DNA from: Imbricaverruca yamaguchii
Taxonomy: Eukaryota > Arthropoda > Thecostraca > Neoverrucidae
Length of the DNA stretch: 64,000 nucleotides
Assembly: GCA_034440575.1 (NCBI GenBank)
Contig: JAOTOL010001635.1
Span: 2,277,001-2,341,000, forward strand
Direction: 5' to 3'
A program made the position numbers and the translations under genes. How positions within the stretch are numbered: position 1 is the first letter of the stretch; every line of letters begins with the position of its first letter. Positions 36,540 to 47,049 of this stretch are shown one piece after another. The notes under the pieces were generated by a model, which saw only the letters and a list, made by a program, of their open reading frames with translations, had not been told where the DNA came from and ran no database searches.

Positions 36540-36649
36540 GTCAGCGTCGGCGCCGGCGCCGGGGTCGGGGTCGACGTCATTGTTCGTGAAGTGCCAGTGG
36601 CGGTGTTGGCAGCTTGTCAATTGCATCATCAATGTTAGTGGCAGCTGAT

Positions 36650-36905
36650 GTATCATGTCTACTGGCATTGTTAATAGCATTAGTGCTGATGTTGGCGCTG
36701 GTACCAGTGCAAGTGTTGATGAGGTGCCAGTACCGCTGTCAGTGTTGGTATCGGTGTCGGTGTTTGAATGTGCATGTGTTGATGTGGTGCAGGTATTGTT
36801 TGCGATGTTGGTGTTGGTGTTGGCATGTGCACCAGTGTTGCACTTCGGTATCACGCAAGTGTCCGTGGTGTCAGTCTTGGTGTCGGCACCGACGTCAGGG
36901 TCGGA
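36650..36905. repeat. Degenerate GTTGGTGTCGGT-type repeat after the first CH2 exon
   Basis: Imperfect gtgttggt/gtcggtgtc words over about 250 bp, GU-rich on the transcript. Confidence 0.6.
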
Positions 36906-37149
36906 CGCTGTGCTGCGACGACGGGGTCGAAGCCGCCGGTGCACGGTCGAGCCGGTACCGCAGCGGGGGGGGGTCTGATGCTGCCCGTGACCGTACCGTT
37001 TCCTCCCGCCGAGACCGAGAGCTGGTGGGCCGGGGGATGGGGGGTGCGGATGTGGCTGGCCCGCCACACCCCGGACGCGCTGCGGTGCCGCCCCCTGGAC
37101 GCCGGGATAGTCGGCCGGACAGGCTGGCGCTGGCGCTGCGGCTGACCCA

Positions 37150-37405
37150 CGGCCAGTTAAAGGGCTGTGAGCGGTCAGTTCTGGTCAGTCCAAGACCAGC
37201 CAAAGGGCTGTGGGCGGTCAGTTCCTGGAGGTCCAAGACCAACCAAAGGGCTGTAGGTGGTGGTCACTTCTGGGCAGTCATAGAGTAGCTGAAGGGCTGT
37301 GGGCGGTCAGTTCTGGGCAGTCCAAAACCATCGAGCTCGGGGGCCGTGGGCGGTCAGTTCTGAACAGTCCAAGACCAGCTGAAGGGCTGTGGGCGGGTGA
37401 CGAAT
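37150..37405. repeat. About 43-bp tandem repeat, 6 copies
   Basis: gggctgtgggcggtcagttc then tgggcagtccaagaccagc. Confidence 0.88.
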
Positions 37406-37659
37406 GGCCGCCGAGTGAATGAGTGAGGTCAGGTTCAAGGGCAGCGAATCGGAGGCACCTGTTGTCGGGCCGCGCGGCGCTGGGCCTGGGCCAGTCCATC
37501 TGCAGTAGGGCCTACTCAGTAAACAGCGCGCGCGATGTCGTGCCGGATATGCTAAACAGCTCTGAAGACTCTACGATCAACATACGTGTTAAACGGACGA
37601 GGAATCGATAGCCATGGCGGCCAGCGTTTCACGTCTTTGCTCGGCACCTGTCGAGCTTG

Positions 37660-37860
37660 AGGTGGCGGTCATGTGTTTGTTTGTTGTTTATTGGGTGTAT
37701 AACGACGCATTTTATGCACGGTGGTGGCTAATGGTACCGCCCACACTGTTTTTCCGGTGGGCCACGGGATTGGGAAATGTCATGAGTGGTGCGAGTGTTG
37801 AACCCGGGACCTTTGGCACCCAGAGCTCAACACCTTAACCACTCGGCCATCCCCGCCCCT
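37660..37860 (-). mobile_element. tRNA-derived SINE, minus strand, Leu/Ser-like head
   Basis: The reverse complement of 37790-37855 begins ggatggccgagtggttaagg and continues to gtcccgggttcaacactcg, typical of a class II (long variable arm) tRNA. The 130 bp beyond read as a SINE body ending in an aataaacaacaaacaaac tail on the minus strand. It is a retroposon within the intron after the first CH2 exon. Confidence 0.6.
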
Positions 37861-39635
37861 GTGAGTTATGTGATTTCGGTATTGCGAGGAAGCTGGTTGT
37901 TCTGTACTTAGTTGAATAAGTTATTTTTCATGCAGTTTAATTTGACGCAAATTTTCCTCTCATCTATGAACCTTTTGGTATCGTAGTAAATTTTCGAAAT
38001 GTGTGTGCACGTGGTTATTTATAAGTAAGGATGCTACTGCCAACAATTTCCAAACATTTATATGTGAAAGTGCATTTCGACTGCTGTGCGTTCTGGCATG
38101 CTGTTCCTATCTCTGCTTCGTCGCTGAAAAACATTCTCGACTAATGTAATGTTGACGTTTCTAAACGAAGAAGGCATACATTAACAAATGATGCATGTTC
38201 GTCTTTTTAGTCAAGACTGGACTTCCTCCATCGAGCAGGCCGAGTGTGATGTATATATTGTCTGAACTGAAAACAGCTTACCATCACCCGAGTTGTAACC
38301 GTGGGCTGTTCATGATTGTTTAACGTCCAGGCGTCATTCATCCTATCCAGAAAATTATCCTCATTTGTCTTAATTGGATGCTAAATGATGGTGTTTGACA
38401 ATGAGCTCCTCTGTGATAAAGCGCTCAATATTAACTGAGACGTGAACTTACTTATGAGTGCACGTCTCAGTGCAAACTGTGCTTATGATGTCGCAAATTT
38501 GAATGTAAATATCCTATCCATCTTCTGTTATCCCAAAAGTATCCTTTTCACATGCAGAGTTACGAAGCACATATCGAACCCAGGTCGTTGCCAGTTTGGT
38601 TCTGAGTTTAGTTGCGTTGTGTTGTGCTGTACTGCAACGAATTGTTCTGATGGATAATTTCTTTTTTTGATGTGCTTGAACACTCCAACTTTATTTGCCA
38701 AGCATTCCAAAGCTTACGATGGGACCCTATGAGTGGGTGCCTCAAATTGTTTGAAATTCCTGACTAGTGAAATTCTCACTACTCTGGCTGGCTCTCGTGC
38801 ACTCATGTTCTTATGCTTTTGTAGGCTCATGGGAGATCCATAGTCAGCTATATACTCTTCCAATAACGCTGTCATATATTGGGAGTGGATAATATGGAAG
38901 TGTAAATATTACACCAGAAACACAACTTTTGTGGAAACGACACCAATATACTCCGAATTTTATAGTATTTTGCACAGCAGATAACACCAGCCTGTATCAG
39001 TCTGCATAACAGAGGGTGATTTGCAACACCAACTTTGCCGGCAATATTCGACAGCGTGCACCTTCTAATACTGTGTGCTTAGCTATTCGCTTGAGCCGTG
39101 CGATATGCAACACTGAAAATATATCATCAAGCCAGGTGTTCACCAAGTCCTTATTCTCAGGACATTTTTTTATTGGGAAGATGACACACTAACATTTACA
39201 TTGTACCGAACCAGGAGAACATGGACTAGGGTTTGAAAAATAGGCTGTTTCTGGATTTTTGGCATCCAGAACATCAGCCTCTAGAAAATTATCCTCCAAT
39301 TTTACGCATTTGGAGCTCAACTGCGTGCTTGCACAACACACTTGTGGAGGTAAAGTGCTGAAGATTTACTGATAAGTGCAAACTAAGATTTTATGCCACA
39401 ATTTTGAAGAAAAATATTATCTGTATTAACCTACCCTAGAATTTTCCTCTCCACATCTAGGACTACAAAGCACAAATCCAATCCTGCTCCGGTTGGATAT
39501 GGATCCGAAAACAGCACAGTGCTGGGCTGTGTCTCATGCCGTACCGACAATGCAATGATGTACAGTATGTACAACAGTGCTGGCATAGCACAGTGCTCAA
39601 GCCTGTGCTGTACTGTCATATGCTGGGCTGTGCCG
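37861..39635. other. Unique AT-rich intron sequence
   Basis: No exon-like or array structure. 38590-38640 and 39450-39520 share short words (gttgtgttgtgctgtactgc; accctagaattttcctc), suggesting a diverged dispersed repeat ending in the tgtgctgtac-type sequence that expanded at 39.8 kb. Confidence 0.5.
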
Positions 39636-39639
39636 TGTT

Positions 39640-40212
39640 GTGTTTTGTTGTGTTGTTTTGTGTTGTCTTGTGTTGTCTTGTATTGTCTTGTATTGTCTTG
39701 TATTGGATCGTGTTCCTCAACAGATGATTGATGGACGGAACGCCAGACCAGATCGTGCTGTGGTGTGCTATGATGTGCTGTGCTGTACTGTACTGTACTG
39801 TGCTGGACTGTGCTGTACTGTACTGTACTGTACTGTACTGTACTGTACTGTACTGTACTGTACTGTACTGTACTGTACTGTACTGTACTGTACTGTACTG
39901 TACTGTACTGTACTGTACTGTACTGTACTGTACTGTACTGTCTGTACTGTACTGTACTGTACTGTACTGTACTGTACTGTACTGTACTGTACTGTACTGT
40001 ACTGTACTGTACTGTACTGTACTGTACTGTACTGTACTGTACTGTACTGTACTGTACTGTACTGTACTGTACTGTACTGTACTGTACTGTACTGTACTGT
40101 ACTGTACTGTACTATGCTGTACTATGCTGTACTGTACTGGTGTACTGTACTGTATTGTGCTGTGCTGTGCTGTGCTGTGCTGTGCTGTGCTGTGCTGTGC
40201 TGTGCTGTGACG
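39640..40212. repeat. Pentanucleotide tract: TGTTT/TCTTG flank, (TGTAC)n, (TGTGC)n
   Basis: About 350 bp of nearly pure tgtac repeat (39780-40135) with TGTTGTCTTG-type sequence before it and about 13 tgtgc units after it. It ends 21 bp before the exon at 40234. Cys/Leu/Tyr-rich and Gln/Tyr/Ser-rich frames are artefacts. Confidence 0.97.
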
Positions 40213-40233
40213 AGATGCGCCGTGCCCCGACAG

Positions 40234-40349
40234 ACCTGATATGGTGGACTGGCGGGACGTCCAGACCAGATCGGCCCGCACCCGACTGGACCAGGCGTTC
40301 CACAAGGTGGAGCAGGAGTACGGCGTCACGCGGCTCCTGGACCCTGAGG
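40234..40349 (+). CDS. shot: Spectraplakin exon: middle of CH2
   Basis: Encodes the PDMVDWRD segment, a helical stretch RLDQAFHKVEQEYG, and VTRLLDPE, matching the family's PDLIDM...LDQAF...LGVTRLLDPED part of CH2. It enters in phase 2 (AG from the previous exon plus A) and leaves in phase 1 (G) at a strong GTGAGT donor at 40350; the next exon supplies AC to complete Asp. The acceptor is unusual: only about 20 bp separate it from more than 400 bp of pentanucleotide repeat, so the normal polypyrimidine tract is replaced by GU-rich repeat RNA and a short ccgtgccccgacag. The TGAC at 40208-40211 is the best branch-point candidate I see. Length (116 nt) and both junctions agree with the neighbouring exons. 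Confidence 0.94.
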
Positions 40350-41269
40350 GTGAGTAGTGAGAACACCTGTAGCGCTGCCGGGGTAGACAGATTGTGCGTA
40401 CCGCAAAGCACCGGTGAGCGTGCGATTACGTGCGACGAATTATGGTTGTTATCGCAGAATTTGGCGCAGAATAATCCGTGACCGGATGTTGTGCCGACGC
40501 TAACGGTAGGGATTGTCGTGTATGAACTGCGCGTATGGCACTGCAAAAAGGAACTGAACGTCTCCCGTTAGTTCTTTCAGGAGTTTGAAAATTTTGGTTG
40601 GAAAAGCAGGCGGACAGCTCATCATGGCGGAACGCCAGATAAACCGACATTGATTGAAGGGGCGTCCCTTCCCTCGCAAATTGTCGCGATATCTCCAAGA
40701 TCGGTGCTGATGCAGACTTGAAATGAGAGAAAAAAATACATATCGATACAGCATTATCGATGTAAAAAGCCCTCAGGCATGACAAGAAAAAATGTATACG
40801 ATCCATACATTACCCTCAAGGTCTTCAATGATTATTTAGAGTTTTCGAAGTTGGCCTGAAATCAAATGAGACTTTGTTCCCGATGGTTTGATTTTGCAAA
40901 CGCTGCAGAGCCCTCGCCTGCGGTGGTGCCCTGGATCCGTGGTCGGGTGCTGGGTTTTCGCGCACGGGTGTGGGCAGCTTCCCAGCTCGCACAGTATGGC
41001 CACTGAGGCTTCTGTCGTCTGCCCGTCAAGCTTAGGCCCAAGTTGTGTGTGGTCGCCCGCAGCCCCCCCCACACACAAACACACACATATTGGAGCCCTG
41101 ACCGTCAGCATGAGTCGCCCGGTGGCCATGTGACGGGCCCTTGTGACGTGTGCGGCCCGACACAGCCGCCGCAAAAACTGCCGCCGGAACGTGCCGGCGC
41201 GTGCCGTCTATTTGCGGCCCACGTGCGCGACATGATGCCTGTCGATGCCGCCGGGCGCCGGCACGGTCA

Positions 41270-41700
41270 CCGAAAGGTAGAGATGGCAATTGGTGCAAAA
41301 GGGCACTCGTGCGGTAACTGAAAAGTGGAAGTGCCGCTAAGTGATGCATAGCGTCCGCGGGGTCATTGAATGGAAGAGATGGGAACTAGTGCCGGAGGGC
41401 ACTAGTGTGGTTACTGAAAGGTAGAGATGGAATTATTGCGGAAGGGCGCCCGCGCGGTTACTTAAAGGTAGAGACGGGACTTAAAGGTTCTCGTGAAAGG
41501 TTTCGGGGTTTCGGTAGGGCGTTCGTGCGGTTACTGGACGGTGGAAGTGCCAGTAAGCGCTGCATAGCGCCCGCAGGGTCACCGAACGGTAAAGATGGCA
41601 AACACCGCAGCTGGGCGTCCGTACGGTCACTGATCGGTAGAGGTGTAAATCAACGCAGCATAGCGTCCCGCATGGTCATGGAGGTATAAAATGTCGACCA
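41270..41700. repeat. Degenerate ~45-60-bp repeat, about 8 copies
   Basis: Units combine gcgcccgcacggttac, a (t)gaaaggtagagatgg block and gcaggagggc variants. Confidence 0.7.
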
Positions 41701-42171
41701 TTGCAGTGTGGCGCTAGCACAGTTCATAAGCTGAAGATGCCAACCATTGCAGGCAGGTGGCCTACACTGTGAGTGACAGTGACATTCGTGGTAGGTAGAG
41801 ATGCCAATCGGTACAGCACGACTCCCCAGTAACGTAGTGAACCTCGACGAGACAGGGAACAGTCGGGGGTCACCCAACCTGCATAAGTCAACGGCCCCTG
41901 AGCGATTCACGTACCCAGTCTGTATCTGCATGATGCTTCGCTGCCTGCGGGGTACCCGGCTCCGTGGTATTTGCGCCATTGATCTCACTTCTGGTTGCCA
42001 GTCATTGATGATGGTGGTTTTGTCAGCTCCGCTGACCACCGCGCGGCGATAATCGGCACTGGAGTGGACGTGCCGCCACAGGGTGGCACGTGGGGGTGGG
42101 GGGCAGTGACCCTCCACCCCCACGCCACCCCAACCCCCTGCGTGTGTCGCTGGGAGACGCGCCCTGGCGGA

Positions 42172-42845
42172 GCGGCGTGCTACTCAGAGGTGGGACGGCG
42201 TGCCACTCATCGGTGGGGCGGCGTGCAACTCAGCAGTGGGGTGGCGTGCCACTCGGCGGTGGGGTGGCGTGCCACTCAGCGGTGGGGTGGCGTGCCACTC
42301 GGCGGTGGGGTGGCGTGCCACTCAGCGGTGGGGTGGCGTGCCACTCAGCGGTGGGGTGGTGCACCACTCATCGGCGGGACGGCGTGCCACTCGGCGGTGG
42401 GGTGGGTGCACCACTCAGCGGTGGGGTGGCGTGCCACTCAGCGGTGGGGTGGCGTGCCACTCGGCGGTGGGGCGGCGTGCCACTCGGCGGTGGGGTGGCG
42501 TGCCACTCAGCGGTGGGGTGGCGTGCCACTCAGCAGTGGGGTGGCGTGCCACTCAGCGGTGGGGTGGCGTGCCACTCGGCGGTGGGGTGGCGTGCCACTC
42601 AGCGGTGGGGTGGCGTGCCACTCAGCGGTGGGGTGGCGCGCCACTCAGAGGTGGGGCGGCGTGCCACTCAGAGGTGGGGTGGTGCACCACTCAGAGGTGG
42701 GGTGGCGTGCCACTCGGCGGTGGGGCGGCGTGCCACTCGGCGGTGGGGTGGCGTGCCACTCAGCGGTGGGATGGCGTGCCACTCAGAGGTGGGGTGGCGT
42801 GCCACTCGGCGGTGGGACGGCGTGCCACTCGGCGGTGGGGTGGCC
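42172..42845. repeat. 23-bp minisatellite, about 29 copies
   Basis: Core ggtggggtggcgtgccactc then agc or ggc. Frames of up to 288 codons are artefacts. Confidence 0.95.
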
Positions 42846-43555
42846 GGCGCGACGGCCGTAAAAGTGGCTCCGATTGACTGTGGCCGTCTGGTCAGCTGAC
42901 CGCTGCAGCAGCTGACCGCTGCAGCAGCTGACTGGGCGCGCCGCACGGTTGCCTCCCCGCCCGCATCCCCCGCGCAGGTGCCGCGGCCCCGGCTGCGGGT
43001 ATTTCACGCCAGACTATATTAAACAACGCCTCGACGTGATGTGGGCAGGTGTAGTGGGCCGCTCCAGTGGGCCGCTCCCTCTCCACTGCACCCCGCCTCC
43101 CTGTTGACCGCTCTCTGTGGCGGTCACCTTCAACCTCTCCTCACACAGTCCTCGCCCTCGGCCTCCGAGGGGTGGGGGCTGATGTCTGTGCTGTAAACAT
43201 TACCAGTGCTACGCGAAGCAAATAATTGCTGGTGCCATGTAGCATGCAGTATTTTGAATATGGTCCTAACCATCGAGCCAATAAGTTGGCCTCGTCCTCT
43301 CATTCTCTCTCCGCAAAAGTTGGCCCTCGAGGTCTGCGGCGTGCATTGTCATTTGTAGCGAGGTCGTGACCCAACATTATAGTCTGCCTCCACCCGATCC
43401 ATTTATCGGTGATAGGTCTGTGCATTTGGTGGTACTGATGCAACACCAGTACCTCTGGCGCTTTGACATCAAGGCTTTGGGATCGAATCGGAAGAATAGG
43501 ACGACATTGAATTTTTGCAACACCGTAATTATACAGCCTTCAACTTAAGGCTTCT

Positions 43556-43930
43556 CTGCATCTCGCTCCTGTTCTCGCTCCCTCGCTCTCTCGCTCTCGC
43601 TCTCTCGCTCTCTCTTGTTCTCATTCTTATTTACTGTCACCATCCTTCCTCACCCTCGCCTTTAACGTCTCTCAGCTTCAGCTTCACACTCACCTTCTTA
43701 TCTCTTCCCGTCCTCACTCTCACATTCTCCACTTTCCATTCTCTTTCCCCTTCCCTTCATCTCCTTATATCTTTATCTCCTTCCTGTCTGACTATTCATC
43801 CTTGTCTCTCTATTTCCCCTCCTTATCATTCGCTCTTCCTTAATCTTTCCATTTACTCCCTTCTTCTCTTGCCTATCTGTTTTCGCTCTCCTGAACATTT
43901 CTTCCATCTCGTCTTCTGTTTCCCCGTCTG
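43556..43930. repeat. Pyrimidine-rich low-complexity tract
   Basis: CT-rich on + for about 350 bp (ctcgctctctcgctctcgct and similar). Confidence 0.85.
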
Positions 43931-44603
43931 TAGCCACCTACGTGAGTTCGCTGTATCAATTATGTCAGGGTCATTGCGCAATCTCTCAACCAGTTCCGAC
44001 GTTGTGGCACCGCCCCCTCCCCACGTCTCGTGCTAGTCCTATCTCGACCACGTCTTGGACCGGTCTGGTAGGGCCATTGACCAGCCACGCCAAGACAGCG
44101 ATTGAGTGAAGGGACTTCGCAAAATGTTGCTGCGTGTGTCGCAGACTGAAAACAATTGGCAGAAGGCGGAGTCTGGATTGGTCCTCGTCGGATACAATGG
44201 CTCTTCGTTCGATGCTCACTGAGTGCATCCTCAGCCAACGAAACTATCATACTGCTGCTTTCCCGTTCGATGAAAGAGCAGATCTGGTCCAGTCAGTCGG
44301 AGATGGACAATGCGCGTGTAAGGATTCGTTCGTTTCCAATTTTACTCACTGTGTTTACGTGAATCTTGAGGGATGCGATGCGAGTCGTCGTGACGGATGC
44401 ACCGTTATCGTGACTTCGTCACAAAAACGTAGCGACTACCGGATAGGAACAGAACATTAGCCTCAGTCTGGTCAGTCCAGGTTCTGACGGTAATCACCAA
44501 GGACTTTCGCATAACTTGCTTTACTTTTCGAGTCGCACACGAATCCCAACTCGAAAATGCACATCCCAACTTCCAAGATGTGTGCCCAACAATTTATCCA
44601 AGG

Positions 44604-44668
44604 TTTATGGGCGCTGTATAACCACTGCAGTTGATGCGCCCTAAAACCCAAATAACTAACTATCCAAG
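44604..44668 (+). mobile_element. SINE 3' tail
   Basis: gggcgctgtataaccactgc then gttgatgcgccctaaaaccc and aaataactaactatcc. It is followed by a short duplication (tatccaaggttt also occurs at 44596), which could be a target-site duplication. Confidence 0.55.
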
Positions 44669-45239
44669 GTTTGCCTGAGAAATACATTGAAATTAACTTT
44701 TGGAAGGTTCACGGTGATCAAATACTTGTTTAATATTTGCCTGGTTGAAAATATCAGTTTCCGCCTGCCATCAACGGGAATTGCCATAGCTCAGCCTCCC
44801 CGTCCCCTTCTACCTCTGCCGCGAGCTGGTGAGCAGAAGCATTCTTGGAATGGCTGGCACCGCTGGTGCGGACCTGATTCCAACACACACAGTCCGGCTG
44901 CCGATCAGGATGCGTCGGCAGACGGCGTTGCCATAACGAGGCGCGGGGTTGTGTTCGCCCCGACACCGGCATTCATCAGCGACCACTCTCATTGTATGCT
45001 CTCCGTACGGCCAGAGGAACAAGTCAGCACTGGTTGTCGCTCGTGACAGAATCACAGAGCCGGGGGCGGAGCTGACCCCGTTGACCCCAGCCGACCTTTG
45101 GCCTCGGCGCAGTCTGCCAGGTCACGCCGGCGCGCCCGCCATTGTGCACGGACGCTGACCACCTCCCGGTGAGCTCAGCTCCATTGCCGACGACACGGCA
45201 AGCCGCTCTGGCAGCGAGCCCGCCGGCCGTCTCGTCATC

Positions 45240-46748
45240 ATCTGTGACGCCCGACCCTCTCCTGGTGGAACACCGCCAGGCGGGCTGACGTGCCGCGTCA
45301 CCGCCCGACCCTCTCCTGGTGGAACACCGCTGGGCGGGCTGGCGTGCCGCGTCACCACCCGACCCTCACCTGGTGGAACACCACCGGGCGGGCTGACGTG
45401 CCACGTCACCGCCCGACCCTCTCCTGGTGGAACACCACCGGGCGGGCTGACGTGCCGCGTCACCGCCCGACCCTCTCCTGGTGGAACACCACTGGGCGGG
45501 CTGACGTGCCGCGTCACCGCCCGACCCTCTCCTGGTGGAACACCACTGGGCGGGCTGACGTGCTGCGTCACCGCCCGACCCTCTACTGGTGGAACACCGC
45601 CGGGCGGGCTGACGTGCCGCGCCACCGCCCGACCCTCTACTGGTGGAACACCACCGGGCGGGCTGACGTGCCGCGTCACCGCCCGACCCTCTACTGGTGG
45701 AACACCGCCGGGCGGGCTGACGTGCCGCGCCACCGCCCGACCCTCTCCTGGTGGAACACCACGTGCCGGGCTGACGTGCCGCGTCACCGCCCGACCCTCT
45801 CCTGGTGGAACACCACCGGGCGGGCTGACGTGCCGCGTCACCGCCCGACCCTCTCTGGTGGAACACACCGGCCCCCCGCTGGTGGAACACCACGGGGCGG
45901 GCTGACGTGCCGCGTCACCGCCCGACCCTCTCCTGGTGGAACACCACCGGGCGGGCTGACGTGCCGCGTCACCGCCCGACCCTCTACTGGTGGAACACCA
46001 CCGGGCGGGCTGACGTGCCGCGTCACCGCCCGACCCTCTCCTGGTGGAACACCACCGGGCGGGCTGACGTGCCGCGTCACCGCCCGACCCTCTCCTGGTG
46101 GAACACCGCCGGGCGGGCTGACGTGCCGCGTCACCGCCCGACCCTCTCCTGGTGGAACACCGCCGGGCGGGCTGACGTGCCGCGTCACCGCCCGACCCTC
46201 TCCTGGTGGAACACCGCCGGGCGGGCTGACGTGCCGCGTCACCGCCCGACCCTCTCCTGGTGGAACACCGCCGGGCGGGCTGACGTGCCGCGTCACCGCC
46301 CGACCCTCTACTGGTGGAACACCGCCGGGCGGGCTGACGTACCGCGTCACCGCCCGACCCTCTTCTGGTGGAACACCACCGGGCGGGCTGACGTGCCGCG
46401 TCACCGCCCGACCCTCTCCTGATGGAACACCGCCAGGCGGGCTGACGTGCCGCGTCACCGCCCGACCCTCTCCTGGTGGAACACCACCGGGCGGGCTGCG
46501 TCCCGCCCGACCCTCTCCTGGTGGAACACCACCGGGCGGGCTGACGTACCGCGTCACCGCCCGACCCTCTTCTGGTGGAACACCACCGGGCGGGCTGACG
46601 TGCCGCGTCACCGCCCGACCCTCTCCTGGTGGAACACCGCCAGGCGGGCTGACGTGCCGCGTCACCGCCCGACCCTCTCCTGGTGGAACACCACCGGGCG
46701 GGCTGCGTCACCGCCCGACCCTCTCCTGGTGGAACACCGCCGGGTGAG
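45240..46748. repeat. 54-bp minisatellite, about 28 copies
   Basis: Core ctgacgtgccgcgtcaccgc then ccgaccctctcctggtggaa. 54 bp is 18 codons, so all frames stay open; the longest (734 codons, minus strand, 45122-47326) is an artefact. Largest single array after the 53-bp one. Confidence 0.97.
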
Positions 46749-46769
46749 GGGGCGTCCCGTGCGGGCCCG

Positions 46770-47046
46770 TCGCTCCGGGCAGCGCTGGTCGTGCTGGGCA
46801 GCCTGACCAGCGCCGGTCGTGCTGGGCAGCCTGACCAGCGCCGGTCGTGCTGGGCAGCCTGACCAGCGCCGGTCGTGCTGGGCAGCCTGACCAGCGCCGG
46901 TCGTGCTGGGCAGCCTGACCAGCGCCGGTCGTGCTGGGCAGCCCGACCAGCGCCGGTCGTGCTGGGCAGCCTGACCAGCGCCGGTCGTGCTGGGCAACCT
47001 GACCAGCGCCGGTCGTGCTGGGCAACCTGACCAGCACCGGTCTTGC
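46770..47046. repeat. 28-bp minisatellite, about 10 copies, abutting the 54-bp array
   Basis: Core gctgggcagcctgaccagcg. Confidence 0.95.
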
Positions 47047-47049
47047 CGA

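Larger units (their letters stand above)
42846..45239. other. Intron sequence without exons
   Basis: A ctgaccgctgcagcag duplication lies at 42896, a CT-rich tract at 43.6-43.9 kb and a SINE tail at 44.6 kb. I saw nothing coding. Confidence 0.5.

Noticed and set aside
36985..37145. Possible further CH-like exon (SWWAGGWGVRMWLARHTPD) after the first CH2 exon
   Set aside because: No alignment with CH2 sequence, no good splice sites in a consistent phase, and the 36379 and 40234 exons join perfectly without it.
42172..42845. CRISPR-like regular array
   Set aside because: Unit follows unit without unique spacers, in a eukaryotic intron. It is a minisatellite; the same holds for every other array here.
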